This document shows, piece after piece, positions 1-11,447 of a DNA stretch of 64,000 bases; position 1 is the first letter of the stretch, and every line of letters starts with the position of its first letter. The position numbers and the translations under genes were made by a program. This stretch comes from Trichopria drosophilae. Taxonomy: Eukaryota; Arthropoda; Insecta; Hymenoptera; Diapriidae. Below the pieces are notes generated by a model. That model saw only the letters and a program-made list of their open reading frames with translations. It was not told the origin of the DNA and did not search any database. The stretch spans positions 62,883,501 to 62,947,500 of the forward strand of contig CM059584.1 in assembly GCA_030407085.1 (NCBI GenBank). The letters are read 5' to 3'.

Positions 1-900
1 CGGGCGATACGTCCTAGGAATGGCCCCCAGACCGGCCAAATCTCTCTTCACTGGTGGCCGATGACAGACCGTTTCTTCGTGGGGTGAATGCCACGATATG
101 CCTCCAGTAGCCGATTTTGGCAGGACTGGCTTGTGCGGCATCGATCCCATAGCTGGTAGGCCCGAGGTTGACCAAGTCGTATCTAGGGCCGCCCTCAATT
201 CCAAGGGGGACGCACGCCCTCCGGTGTTCGTCCAGGTAGGCTCCCTCCTCATATACGACGAGATGTACGTCAACGTCGGGTTTGACGTCACCGTTGACGT
301 GTGGGCTTGACGGGTCATCTCGTAACCGACGCTGGGGCGTGGTGCCTGGTGATGTCCCTCGGTGTCCATCGCTGGATTTCGTCTCTTCGAAACCTGCGCG
401 ATGACATTCTGGTCGGAAGCGCCCGATATCGCGATATTCGCGTCGCTATCGGACGTGTTGCCGGTGCGGGATCGCGCAAGACGCGCGCGCAGGACATCTT
501 CGTGCCCGACCGTACTTAGGCCTTCGGCCTGTAATCGCCCGATTACGTCCTCTCGCGAGAGGGTGTAAACCTTTTAATCGTCTTGCGACATCCCGACCAT
601 CCGATCCTGACGTTGACCGTTACCCCTACTCCTGGGCATGGTTTCCAGACCTACGACCGAGTGGTCTTCTCACAACGCGGCAACTCTCACACAGTGCTCC
701 ACTGACCACATTTGTTTGTTTGTTTATTTTTCACTATCTCTCTTCACTCGTCACCCACACGCACACACTCTTATACGTCGCTCCACGAAGCCCTCGGAGA
801 CTTCCGATCGCATTGACCCCTCTGCTACGGTCGCGCGTTAACGGTCCGACCCCAGCGATAGGTCGCACGAGCTGCTCTTAAAGAACGATTTCTCCGACCG
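1..900. other. GC-rich stretch, no gene recognised
   Basis: This stretch is clearly more GC-rich than the DNA from 1500 onward. It holds only short open frames (about 60-77 codons) in several registers, none of which I recognise. Codon content and the abundance of CG-rich words suggest a decayed TE or an LTR-like regulatory stretch rather than a host exon, but no family hallmark was found. The only specific structure is the palindrome cluster annotated separately. Confidence 0.4.
518..562. repeat. three back-to-back short palindromes
   Basis: Three perfect inverted repeats follow each other with almost no spacing. AGGCC-TTC-GGCCT lies at 518-530, GTAATCG-CC-CGATTAC at 531-546, and CCTCTCGCGAGAGG at 549-562. 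Each would form a stable hairpin in RNA or cruciform DNA. Function is unknown; a terminator-like or replication-related role within a decayed element is possible. Confidence 0.7.
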
Positions 901-1255
901 TGTACGAGTGCGAAAGAAACGACCAAAGCTCGCGGGTAGTCTCACACCGACTACTATTACGGGTTTCGAGCACGATTGCACCTCGCCCCTGTCACCCGCG
1001 CTCCTCGAGCTAGTGGCTGTAGCCACTCCTACCACAAAGTACTTTCTAAAAATAAATTTCATAGCATCCAAATTCTATGGGGGAATTGTGGGGCAGGGAA
1101 TGGCGAAATGGGTCAACAATGGGTTGCTGACTCCGTACGTCACGGATCACTTAGCCGTTTTAATGGCAGTGACACGTTGCACCGTTGCAACTCTGTCACG
1201 TCACGGCTCCTCGGCGGAGCTCCTCCGTCGCGCACGACTTCTGCGGCCTAATGCT

Positions 1256-1426
1256 ACGGGGAATACCGTCCCCACTCTCCTCCATGCACGGACTTCTTAA
1301 GCGCAATGTTTCGCGGCATCTTCTGTAGCGGGGGAAATCCCGTCCCCACTACGCGAGATACGCGAGCTGCTTACCCGCAACGCGTTCCGCGGTACTTACG
1401 CTAACGGGGGAAATCCCGTCCCCACT
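1256..1426. repeat. about 75-bp tandem repeat with GGGG/CCCC hairpin core
   Basis: Three units share a core of the form CGGGGGAAATCCCGTCCCCA. The cores end at about 1276, 1350 and 1426, so the period is 74-76 bp. The core is self-complementary (GGGG...CCCC) and is followed in each unit by a similar GC-rich tract. The first copy is the most diverged (AATACC for AAATCC). The family is not recognised; the hairpin style resembles subterminal motifs of piggyBac-type elements elsewhere in the window, which is only an analogy. Confidence 0.65.
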
Positions 1427-4369
1427 TCCCGGGATGCGCGGACTCGCTACGGTGTCTCAATAATCATACCAAATCGTAGGAAAAATTGAGACGCTCAGTT
1501 CTAACCAATGGTTTTCGATCGACACTGCAACTGATGCGCCACCACCTATACACGTTGTTTTTTTTGCAAAGTGTATAACGGAATTCTCACGCGCAGTAAA
1601 ACACGTGCTTGTCAGTGCTTGTTTGTTTGTCATACCCGGTGCGGAGTGCGGTCAGTGTTTATATATATGTATATTTTTCGTATCTCGGAAAATATAATCA
1701 TCGGGACATCAATCGAGGAGGTAAATGACTGTGCAGTCGAAATTTCAGAAGATTATTTTATAATATCAGGACCAATCGACATTCTTTAGTAAGTACCTTT
1801 TGGTACGTTTATATACGTTTTCTGCCCAGTTACCGGTCATTTTTTCTGCCTTCTGGGCATATGAATCTGTTTCACCGTATAGAGTCCCTACTATACAGAG
1901 AGAAATTGTTTCATATTACTTCGCAACATTACTTTTTCCAGTTGAATCAATTTATTAGTCATCTTATTTCATGTTGATTGACTAACATAAAATATGTCAC
2001 AATAAACATGTTAGTAAACTCCCTTAACTTTTAACTCACGATAAAGTCCTACAAAGAATGTTGACAAATTGGACAGCGACTTCGCTTTTCCAACATTTCA
2101 AGTCAATTGACTTGTTTCAAACCTGAAACATTGAAAATGTGATATATTATTGCTTATTTAAGCATGAGAAATGTATGTATATATGTAATTATGAACATTT
2201 TATCTAAAATAATCAAATTAACACTTTTGTTGGAAATGATGGAAAAGCACAGTCGATTTACCCAATTTTGCTTTTTCTTTATACGACTTTATTTACTTCA
2301 CTTATCGACTTTTACTTCAATTAAAAGTTAAAGGAGTTCAAATATTCTTTGTTTTATGTTAGTGAAAGTCTGGCATAACTCAATACCTGGTTATAATATC
2401 ACTTCCATCGCAAATTAGAGAAGTCACAAAACTAATTTTTGTTAGTTCTTTCCAATTTTAGTGCAGAGTTTTGCTCTTCAATGTATGGTTAATTTTTTAT
2501 TTTATTGTTATATTACTTGACGACAGTATTTCGAGCTCAATTAAATTATTAGCCATCCCATTTAAAGTTGATTGAATGGCAGAAAGCATGTAAAAAGTGT
2601 AGTGAAAAGGACCGAAGTCTGCGTCAAGAAGGCGAGAAAAATTAGAATTTACCATCGTTACACCTTCTCTAATTTTCCGTGAAACTGACCTTACAACCAG
2701 GTCACGAGTTCAACATGCTAATCTACTTGTTTTACACGTGAAACGTTAAAAATATCAATTATGATCAGAAACTTGCCATTTCCTGTCATATTTCGCGCTT
2801 GTTTTTAGTAACAGATTGTGGGCATCAATTGTTATGGCCATAAACTGGCCAATTTCAAGATCTTTTACAGCAACAAACTGTGGACGTCAATTTTGGCCAT
2901 AAACTGACCATAAATGTACTACCGATTTTGTACAGTTTCAACCTGGTTTATACAAACAGAATATGGGCATGAATGAAGCAAACGTCCCAGATAGTCACAA
3001 TTTTTATATGTATTTTTGTATATATTTCTATCAAGTCCATGATTAAAACTTTCTTTTGTAATTATGGCAATACAAAGTAATATTTTAGGTAATAATACAA
3101 TAGTTCATGAAATGTTTTTTATATTAAACTACATGAAATTTTTCGTTTATACATGTTAACAGTGCCTTCTAATATTATATTTGTATATAAATATGGTATC
3201 ATGTTGTCTGTTCAGCGCGATATACATCAGACAGAAAGAGGCGATCGAATGAGTGCTCTTGATTCTTCACATTCAAAAAATCCTTTTCTTGGTAATGACT
3301 ACACCTAGCATTTTAAATATATATTTTCTTTACGGCGGGGGGGGGGGTCTGGATGGTATAAAACTCATCCTAATTTTTGTAATTTTGTTAAAGGAATTAA
3401 AACATAGAATATTTTCAAAAAGAGTGTTACAAAGAAGCCCAAGTTTGAAATGTTATGACAAAGAACCGTGTGTTTTAAAAGTGGCACGAAGAACCCTATG
3501 CTTCAAATTATACGATTCTTCGTAATACAATTTTGAAATGAAGGGTTCTTTGACGCATAGTATTGAAATAGGACATTCAGTGCGAAGTGGTTTTGGAAAA
3601 TCATATTGTCAATTAAATATGTATACCATATCCGCCTTTCTTGAATAATATTTATTTATGTTAATTATTAAATTAATTATATTAATTATTATCACCCTAA
3701 AAAACGAGAATTTACTGATATTGATTCTAGACAATTATCTTCTATTATTATAAAAAAATGGGGGAGGAGTCTTTTTTCATTATTGTATATTTATTTAAAT
3801 TTGTTTATATGTATAGAAAAATAGAAACCCATATTACGTGCAAATGCTACAAATTCATTAAGACATTGTAGTAGATGGACGAGATTGCCTACCTTTTTCA
3901 ATAAATTTTTATGCAATGAATTAGTGTCAATAAATTTTTACATCTTTAATTAAATCTTGTGCTGGGATCCCTGCAATAGATATATTGTGATTTTTGACAA
4001 AATATTGATTGAAGTTCAATGTAAGACCTCCAACAGGACATTCACTCACTTTGTACTAACTCTGCCGTTTCTATTTTTCATTGAATTAAATTTTCTTTTG
4101 TAATTATTTAGTTCATAACATGTATTGAATATTAAATTTTAAATTTCTTTCTTTTATTTTTATATATTCTAAAAAGACCCTAGGCCCTAGTGTTAAAAAT
4201 TCCAATTCAAGAGGCTTCTTATACATGAAATATATGAAAAATAGGGGATGTACATTTCAGGTCAATTTAATTAATGAAGAGTCGTACAAAATTTCCAGGC
4301 CGTCAGGTAATATTCTAGACCGGGTGGATATTTTTGAGTGTCTTTTGGAATTATTTTTTGTGTGCATTT
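1427..4369. other. AT-rich DNA without recognisable gene
   Basis: No coding signal was found. Diverged direct repeats are visible at 1939-1985 and 2536-2580 (both reading ...TTATTAGYCATC...GTTGATTGA), and an inverted pair of the AACTTTTAA type lies near 2019-2040 and 2318-2340. An 11-base G run lies at 3337-3347. Together this looks like old repeat-derived intergenic or intronic sequence. Confidence 0.5.
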
Positions 4370-4620
4370 GCAGACATTAGCGCAGATATTGCAGGGCAAC
4401 AAGGTTTTTCAGAAAGAACAGAGGTTACTACGAAGCATTCTGTTTATTTAATAGTTATACAAAAGTAACAGCGCGCTACGAAAAGCGAGCGCGCGAACAC
4501 TGTGAGAAAAAGATGTGGGTGCGCGATCGCGGGGAAACAAAGTATATAGAACGTCGTAGACGGCGATATTTTAGCCGGTCAATGCGGGAAATATCAAATG
4601 AAGACCATGTGACGTAATAA
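4370..4620 (-). other. possible solo LTR or promoter fragment
   Basis: Read on the minus strand this GC-richer island has a TATATA-like box (plus-strand 4537-4548), then CpG-rich sequence, then AATAAA (plus-strand 4443-4448), the order expected in an LTR (U3-R-U5). No TG...CA boundaries or partner LTR were found, so this is a weak call. Confidence 0.2.
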
Positions 4621-4757
4621 GACACGAGATTCAAAATCTCCAATAGATATTATTTTGCAACCTAATACATTAATCACAATAAATTAAAAAAAATAATAAA
4701 ATTAGAACTCATAAAAAAAATCTTCCTATAAACTTCAATAATCTCAGTAACTTACAG

Positions 4758-4780
4758 TAATAATAATAATAATAATAATA
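4758..4780. repeat. (TAA)n microsatellite
   Basis: A perfect TAA run followed by interrupted TAA/TAG/AAC triplets to about 4815. It lies about 230 bp upstream of the R4/Dong-like LINE. Dong-type elements are known to insert in TAA repeats, so the proximity may not be accidental. Confidence 0.85.
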
Positions 4781-5335
4781 CGATGATAACGATAGTAATA
4801 ATAACAATACTAACAATGAGCAGCTTCGATCCTATGGGTTTCGTTTCATATCCTCCGTGCCGTAGTTGGGTTCGATAACTAAAAATGATCATACAAGAAG
4901 TTTATCATTTTTAAAGTAGTCTTTGTATTATTATTAGTAAACTAACCTTATACTACAATAAAATATGTACAGGATCGTTCATTAAACGTTCAGATCTTCG
5001 GGCACATTGAAGAGAGATAAGATTCCTCCAATAAGGGGCCCAAAGGGAATGATGCGTAACACAATGCGGCTATGAAAAAGCTGCATCCTAGCCTATCTTC
5101 CCAAATGGCCTACTTTCACCTCCACGTGTGCTTATTAAAGCCGGTGGGCCCTGGACTCTTAACAACCTTGTCAGAGATTGGGTAACCAACCCCAGTGGAT
5201 GGCAAGATAAGAGACAAACGAGAGAGGCATAACAACGGGGTTGTTACCCACCCTACTCCCTGTATTTGCGGTTACAAGAAATATAAATCGCAGGGCTCCT
5301 GACCATCGGGCCTCTCCTGAAACGGGTGTCCCGGG

Positions 5336-6307
5336 ACCACAACACATGAATGCCCACGGACGATTTCAGTGGACGGAGGATCTCAGGCAAGATCTAATGC
5401 GCAGCTACGAGGAGCGCTGTCCGCAACAGCGAGGCTACATGGCGTGAATGCATAAGTAGGTTTGCAGTAATGCATCTCGAACTGGTAGATCGCTTATCTC
5501 AACAACATCTGAGAGATTATGTGGCCTATCTGAGGCGGATAGGTTTCGTTGTTCCCAGCAATCAACCGGTACCGGTACTGGGATGTGACGACAATAACAA
5601 CGGAGCCCGTACGTGGTGCTGGATGAGATGCTCCACATTATGAAAGCACGACACTCGTGTTCAAGCGAAATCTGACAACGAAAATTTTGCTTAAACAACG
5701 AAAAATAGACAGAGCAAATAGCCTACTTCTGGATGCTCTTTCAGATGACTGCGACCTGTGGCAAGTCAATTGTGCCGTTTACAAGGCTGCGAGTGATCTG
5801 GTGACTCCGCGAAATCTGACTCAGATATCGGGGAGTCGGCAGTTTACAAAACGCATGTCTTAATTGAACGGCAAGATTGGACTGATACGGAAACTCGCTT
5901 CCCGAATTCAGTGTGTGATCGACTATTTAACATCTGGCCGTTCATTTACGTCTAAAGTCAAGAAGTTCGCTCAACAACTGCGGACGCACTATCACATACT
6001 GAACAAGCTGAAGTTGTTTAACATCAAGCAACGCCTGGCGGATAAAGTTCGGGTTTTGGCGGATGCCAAAAAGAGGTTGCAAAGACGGGAGGATGGAATT
6101 CGACAAAATGCAACATTTTGGTCGAATCCTTCCAACCTCCTCAAACATCATATCGCAGCCACACGCGAGTTTCCGTTGATGGCCTCATGTGATGAATTCT
6201 GGGGGAGCATCTTCGAGAAACCATCCAGGCTTAATGCAGACGCTGCAGGTATTAACATCTTTACTAACTATATAACTATAAAGATTGCCCACCCATCAGT
6301 GCATTAG
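5336..6307 (+). pseudogene. N-terminal and linker part of R4/Dong-like ORF
   Basis: Translated pieces include GRFQWTEDLRQDLMRSYEER with a downstream RGYMA, followed after a frameshift near 5440 by a basic, helix-rich segment. The part from 5864 carries LIRKLASRIQ and later NPSNLLKHHIAATREFP and EFWGSIFEKP. The last motif (W..iwe.P) just upstream of the RT fingers is usual in this LINE class. A stop near 5861 and the stops at 6305-6313 break the frame; the correct continuation (ALEVNNAIKRARNF) runs in the neighbouring frame. Confidence 0.65.
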
Positions 6308-6314
6308 AGGTGAA

Positions 6315-7111
6315 TAATGCCATCAAAAGAGCAAGGAATTTCTCCTTGCCGTACGACACTAATCCCAAAGTCGGAAGACTTGTCTGATCCGAGAAACCAT
6401 ATACCAATCACGTGTCTCAATACGTTATACAAATGGTTCACGAACATCTCGTACGAACGTATTGAGAAATCCGTGAAACGGGTGTGGCAACGGATAGTAG
6501 AACAACCAGGCTGCAAAATGGGTGTATCCGGCTGCAAAGACAACTTGCTTATCGACAGGTGCATTTGACAGGACTCACAAGCGTAAGCTGTCGATAGCCT
6601 GGCTGGATTACATAAAGGCGTATGACTCAACATCGCACAGCTTTTAGGCTTGTTGCTCAAACGGGTCCATGTCCACCCAAATATAGTGAGAAGTGTAGAA
6701 GACGTGATGCCTCTATGGAAAACGCGCTTTGTCACGGCATCGGGCAACCGTAGAACCATGACTAGACTGGTTCATTTCCAAAGAGGTGTCTATCAGGGAG
6801 ATTCTCTGAGTTCTCTGCTCTTCTGTATCTCACTATTGCCTGTATCCGTTGCTGTCCGACAATCTCAAGGGTTCATGTGTGGGCCGCCTGGTGAACGTGA
6901 ACATAAGATCACCCATTTATTCTATATGGATGATCTTAAATTATGCGCATCAGGCGAGGATCAATTACATCGATCTCTGAACATCGCCTTCACATACTCG
7001 AGAGATATAGGCATGAAATTCGGATTGGACAAGTGTGCAGTCATTCATTTGCACAGAGGAAGGTTAGACGCCACAACATCTTACACCAGGCGGGCAGAGT
7101 ACGCTTTGTAG
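6315..7111 (+). pseudogene. reverse transcriptase of R4/Dong-like LINE, frameshifted
   Basis: The RT fingers region reads IPITCLNTLYKWFT. Motif A reads WLDYIKAYDS near 6600 in a shifted frame. The region before the active site reads GVYQGDSLSSLLFCISLLP, and motif C reads FYMDDLKLCA near 6925-6950. Both catalytic Asp-containing motifs are therefore still recognisable. YMDD instead of the F/YADD of APE-type LINEs and the ITCL..LYK motif favour the R2/R4/Dong side of the LINE tree. At least two frameshifts (about 6300-6340 and 6570-6650) prevent a single product. Confidence 0.8.
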
Positions 7112-7139
7112 ATCGTGTGGATGTCATGTTGAGACACTA

Positions 7140-7735
7140 ATGCATCTCTTGGCAGCTTGTCCAAGATATACAGTCACAGCATACATCCAACGTCACAATG
7201 CGGCTCTCCGAGTGCTGTATTATCATCTCCGCAGCACCTATGGTATTGACGCGACACCAGTTTTGCCGTACGTCCCCACTGATATTGAATCTGTAGTCGG
7301 TAATGAGTCGAATATACTGGAATTACTCATCTCCGACGAGCAGGCAAATATCAGCCAATAAGCCTGACATCGTCCTAGTTGGCTTAAATGACAAATCCAT
7401 CTTCGTCATCGAGTTCTCTGCACCATCAGAGACAAACATAGTCAGCAAGGAAGACGAAAAGCGGATGAAATATCAGGAATTCTCTCTCTCTCTCTTCTAG
7501 ATTCGCAAGCTGTACCGAGGATTCAAAATCAAGCTCGTTGTGCTAATAATTGGAGTGCTGGGAGGAATGAGACCAACTTTCCTGGATAACATCAAAAGTA
7601 TTTCATCCTGCCAACAACATGGAAATTCCATCGCAGACCGAATGCAGAAAGCAGTGCTGCTGGGATCTCACCGCCTGCTGAGATTAAATGAGATCCTGCA
7701 ACCACTAACTAGATGGTAGAGGGAGTGGTTCCAGT
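7140..7735 (+). pseudogene. zinc finger plus restriction-like endonuclease of R4/Dong-like LINE
   Basis: HLLAACPRY...RHN gives an H/C zinc-finger remnant. Next comes NKPDIVLVGL and then IEFSAPSETN with EDEKRMKYQ, the PD...E-x-K core of the restriction-like endonuclease. A CT microsatellite at about 7484-7498 (TCTCTCTCTC) breaks the frame. The domain resumes with KLYRGFKIKLVVL and IGVLGGMRPTF, then MQKAVLLGSHRLLRL, which is typical of the C terminus. This domain would nick target DNA to prime reverse transcription. The microsatellite probably arose by slippage after the copy died. Confidence 0.8.
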
Positions 7736-8038
7736 TACCATCGACATGGCCCGGTGCAGTCTGCAGCTGAGGAGATGGATATCGGAGCCAGTTTTCTTCT
7801 GCAGATTGCATGTTGATTATGGAGGGCCAAGGGATCGTGGGGTTTTAGTCGGTAAACCTTGCCCTAAACATCAAAGGTGAGGGAGTCCGAGACACGTGGG
7901 TTTAAACGTCATCTTCAACCCCTTACGGTGCCTAATGCATTTCCCCTCTCCATAACAAAAAAACTTATAGTAGCGATATATGATAGGCAACAATTGTAAA
8001 AAATATTTTTAAACGAGATTTTTACAAAATAATTTCAG

Positions 8039-8202
8039 TTCATTCCGATGACAAGTACGCTTCTTTGAAAGCCCTCGACACGAGCAAAGAATCTGTCCAT
8101 ACATGGGAAACCCTGCTAAAATTAAGAAAAGAGCTTATGAAAGCACTTACTCTTGACGAGGTCCTCAATTACATACCGGCTCTATTTTTGAATGATTCAT
8201 AG
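8039..8202 (+). CDS. probable terminal coding exon, host gene not recognised
   Basis: A good splice acceptor (...AATAATTTCAG, ending at 8038) is followed by an open frame of 53 codons to a TAG at 8200-8202. The exon starts in phase with two bases of a split codon. The peptide is mixed-composition and protein-like (contains SVHTWETLLKLRKELMKALT, and VLNYIPALFLNDS at the end), and codon third positions are GC-richer than the surroundings. AATAAA follows near 8331. I do not recognise the family. No upstream exon could be identified; the R4/Dong LINE at 5040-7960 would lie in the preceding intron. An unrecognised TE exon is the alternative. Confidence 0.45.
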
Positions 8203-8930
8203 TTCTTCGATTTTTTTATATACAATCAAGAGGGGATTAAATAGCTGGGAACCTCTGATTTTAAGTTAAACATGAGTCTCATACGGGAATTAGATTTTTT
8301 ACATGTACATAAATAAGTTTTCGCTAACAAAATAAATTGCATGACAACAATATACGAAAAAATTAATTATTCAGAATATTATAAATATTATTTCAAAATT
8401 GAAAGTTGATAGAAGACTTCCTGGAATTTTTGTCGATTTTTTTTAGATTAACGGAGAGAAACTTGACAGTCGTCAAAGATCGAAATTTTCGTCCTTGATG
8501 AATAGTACACTATTACAGACTAAGGGAAAAACATTATTTATGTGCACACAAAAAATATAATAGGCATATGACGTTCATGTTTAACTTTCTACTAACTAAA
8601 CAAAAATTCCCACCGACATAAACGTCTCTTGATGGCCATATAAAAAAAGCAAAGATCTTTGAACTGTTAAAAAGTAGATTTGACATTTTAATTAAATAGA
8701 GATTTTCACATTCATTTCGCCACCTTTTAAATAATTCCTATGGAGCCTATCCTTCGCCGGGCTCTTAATTGCACCCCCCAGAAAAATTTGAAAGTGTTTC
8801 TGAAAAAAAAAATGGAGATAGGTATAATTATAATATTCAACTTAACATATACATATGTCTATATATATATATTAGGGTGTTCAAAAATTAAAAATTTCTG
8901 GGATATAGTTGGAATCGAAAGAAAAAAAAA
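8203..8930. other. AT-rich sequence, possible 3' UTR then intergenic
   Basis: Follows the candidate terminal exon. It holds AAATAA near 8310 and AATAAA near 8331, which could serve as poly(A) signals for that exon. No coding signal. Near 8873 a GGGTGTTCAAAA motif after a TA run resembles the outer tip of a Tc1/mariner-type element. Confidence 0.35.
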
Positions 8931-9195
8931 AGAAAAATATTTTTTCTCTTGGTAAAAATAAATTAAATTCGATTTAGAAGTCGCGCAAAGCGCTTGAAGT
9001 TTTGCATTTGATTAACATGGGGAAAAAATGATTTTTCGGTTCTGATTTTTTATCGCTTTAAGTACGCGTTAAATACAATAGACAACATGCTCACTCGAAA
9101 GCTGACTAACTTCTGAATAATCTTGAATTGTTTGGAATTATTCTGTAGTGTCATTTATGCGCAATAGATCCTAGAATACGGTCAAAACCATTTAA

Positions 9196-9488
9196 CCCTT
9201 TGAGGTACGAATTTTTCTTTTCATTCAATTTCATCAAAACTTGTTATTTTCTACTGAAACTCGGTAGTAGAAGGTTTCTGGGTTCGCTGATCAAGAAGTC
9301 GTTGTCAGATTTTCGAAATTCAAAACGGCGGATTTAATATTTTGTCCATAATTATCAAAAAAACGACTAAATGCCTTAGCTATGTAGGAAACCAGTTGCG
9401 ACCTCAGAAAGACGAGAAACTGTTTTTAAGGCAAAAAAAACAACGAACAGAATGTGGGATGCTCAGTATCCCGTCGGGCCACAAAGGG
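9196..9488. mobile_element. piggyBac-type MITE in left arm
   Basis: A 293-bp element flanked by TTAA on both sides (9192-9195 and 9489-9492), with inverted tips CCCTTTGAGG and GGCCACAAAGGG. A subterminal GGATGCTCAGTATCC near-palindrome sits just inside the right tip. TTAA duplication with CCC..GGG tips is the hallmark of the piggyBac superfamily. It has no coding capacity. It is present in mirror image in the other arm of the long inverted repeat, so it inserted before the palindrome formed. Confidence 0.7.
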
Positions 9489-9684
9489 TTAACGTCCAAA
9501 TGTGCAATTTTTCATTTATCCATCAGGTACAGGTGTTACGAAAAACAAATTTCGAAAATGGCGGACAAGAAATGACGATAAGAGCGGATTTTTATTTGTA
9601 ATATAACAGCCATGCATACAAAATTTAAAAAAAATAATAGAATTGTATAAAACTTGTTATCCAAATGTTTTTTGTGTCGGACAT

Positions 9685-9990
9685 GACGAATCTGAAGTCA
9701 GTTTTTAAAGAATGAAAATGGTGCCGAAATTGAAAAAAATTAATCGAATTTACTTGAAACTTGTTCCCTGGAGGTTCTTGGGGTCGCTGATCAGGAATCA
9801 GAAGTCAGCTTTTTAAAATTCAAAATGGCGGATTGAAAATGGCAGCCGAGATTGTAAACAATTATCCGGATTTACTTGAAACTTATTACCTGGAGTTTTT
9901 TGTGGTTGCTGATCACGAATCTGAAGTCAGTTTTGAACATTTAAAAATGGCAGAATGAATATGGCGGATGCAATTTAAACAAGTAATTTC
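9685..9990. repeat. about 120-bp degenerate tandem repeat
   Basis: About three units, each containing GCTGATCA..AATC.GAAGTCAG followed by an AAAATGGCGG-like word, at about 9690, 9795 and 9917. The same unit recurs at 11075-11440, 45045, 46320-46570 and 55200-55320. Confidence 0.65.
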
Positions 9991-10887
9991 ATTCACATGA
10001 AATTAGTTACTGGTCAGATCTTATCGCCCATAACGAATGTGGTGTAAAATTACAACCATTCAAAGTACCTTCACAATTGCAATAATTACAAAGATCTTAA
10101 TATGAATTTGCGTTTCTTATGGGGCACGAAACTGTCTATGAAATACGCGGCAAAATAATACTTATATAATGCTCAATCAAACGCTGAATAACTTCTGAAT
10201 AATCTTGAATATTTTGTATTCATTTCATAGAGTCGTCTATGCTCGATAGATCCCAGAATTCGGTCATTTAACCTGTTAACACCAGGACAGTCATTTTCAG
10301 CAACAGCTGTAGAGTCTATAATTTGTATATAATTGCACAGGAAAAGTCTTTACCATCATTATTTCTATCATAAGAATGTATGTTCTTTCAGAATTTTTCG
10401 ATCAAATGTCCATAAGATCAACCGCGATGAAATTATACGTGCTTTTTGTGAAAAAAAAAAACTTGTTTTTCATAATTTGTTTCCAACTTCACGTCTGCAT
10501 CGTTGCACTGGTGCACTAGTGCAGTATCCAAGAATTCGCTGCAAGGGATATGCGAAATCTGATAAATTGCTAAGGGTTGTCAAAAGGGGGTTTGAGCTCG
10601 ACACGATTAATAACCACCTGGATGCATGGAAATGTTCAAATTTATCAATTTCGGCCCCATTTTCAATCCTTAAAAACTGACTTCAGAGTCGTCATGTCCG
10701 ACACAAAAAACATTTGGATAACAAGTTTTATACAATTCTATTATTTTTTTTTATTTTGTATGCATGGCTGTTATATTACAAATAAAAATCCGCTTTTATC
10801 GTCATTTCTTGTCCGCCATTTTCGAAATTTGTTTTTCGTAAACCTGTACCTGATGGATAAATAAAAAATTGCACATTTGGACGTTAA

Positions 10888-11447
10888 CCCTTTGTGGCCC
10901 GACGGGATGCTGAGCATCCCACATTCTGTTCGTTGTTTTTTTTTTGCCTTAAAAAATAGTTTCTCGTCTTTCTGAGGTCGCAACTGGTTTCCTACATAGC
11001 TGAGACATTTATTGAACAAATGCAAGCTAAAATACTCGTTTTTTTGATAATTATGGACAAAGATTAAATCCGCCGTTTTGAATTTCGAAAATGTGACAAC
11101 GAATTCGTGATCAGCGACCCAAAAAAACCCCTAGGGCCGAGTTTCGTGTAAATCTGCCAATATTTCGGATTTCGGACCGCCATATTGGATCCGCCATTTT
11201 GAATTTCGAAAATCTGACAATGAATTCTTGATCAGCGATCCCAGAAACCCCCTACTACCGAGTTTCGTGTAAATCTGCCAAAAATTCGGATTTTGGTCCG
11301 CCATATTGGATCCGCCATTTTGAATTTCGAAAATCTAACAACGAATTCATGATCAGCGATCCCAGAAACCCCCTACTACCGAGTTTCAGTAGAAAATAAC
11401 AAGTTTTGATGAAATTGAATGAAAAGAAAAATTCGTACCTCAAAGGG
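10888..11447. mobile_element. piggyBac-type MITE in right arm (mirror copy)
   Basis: The mirror image of the MITE in the left arm, flanked by TTAA at 10884-10887 and 11448-11451. The perfect palindrome GGATGCTGAGCATCC lies at about 10905-10919. It is 267 bp longer than its partner because of the internal 121-bp tandem expansion. No coding capacity. Confidence 0.7.
11075..11400. repeat. 121-bp tandem repeat, three units
   Basis: AATTTCGAAAAT recurs at 11081, 11202 and 11323, an exact 121-bp period. Each unit also contains GATCAGCGA..CC, ACCGAGTTTC and GGATCCGCCATTTTGAA. Short open frames here are products of the repeat and not genes. Confidence 0.85.

Larger units (their letters stand above)
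5040..7960 (+). mobile_element. R4/Dong-like LINE (restriction-like endonuclease clade), decayed
   Basis: A non-LTR retrotransposon about 2.9 kb long. In order it has an N-terminal 'W..dLr.dLm..Y' type segment, a linker, a reverse transcriptase with GVYQGDSLSS and YMDD motifs, an H/C zinc-finger remnant, and a PD-(D/E)XK restriction-like endonuclease with GVLGGMR near the end. This order is that of single-ORF R2/R4/Dong-class elements, which use the C-terminal endonuclease for target-primed reverse transcription. Multiple frameshifts and stops show it is dead. The limits are approximate: the 5' limit is where coherent GC-richer sequence starts, and the 3' limit is just after the untranslated tail near 7950. 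Confidence 0.8.

Noticed and set aside
1571..1789. 72-codon frame ending in an acidic segment
   Set aside because: The end looks exon-like, but there is no clear acceptor and the 5' half is low-complexity. Support is too weak for a CDS call.
9342..9575. Similar 77- and 84-codon frames at 9342-9575 (+) and 10771-11025 (-)
   Set aside because: They are mirror images in the two arms of the palindrome and overlap the MITE and 121-bp repeats; not a protein family.
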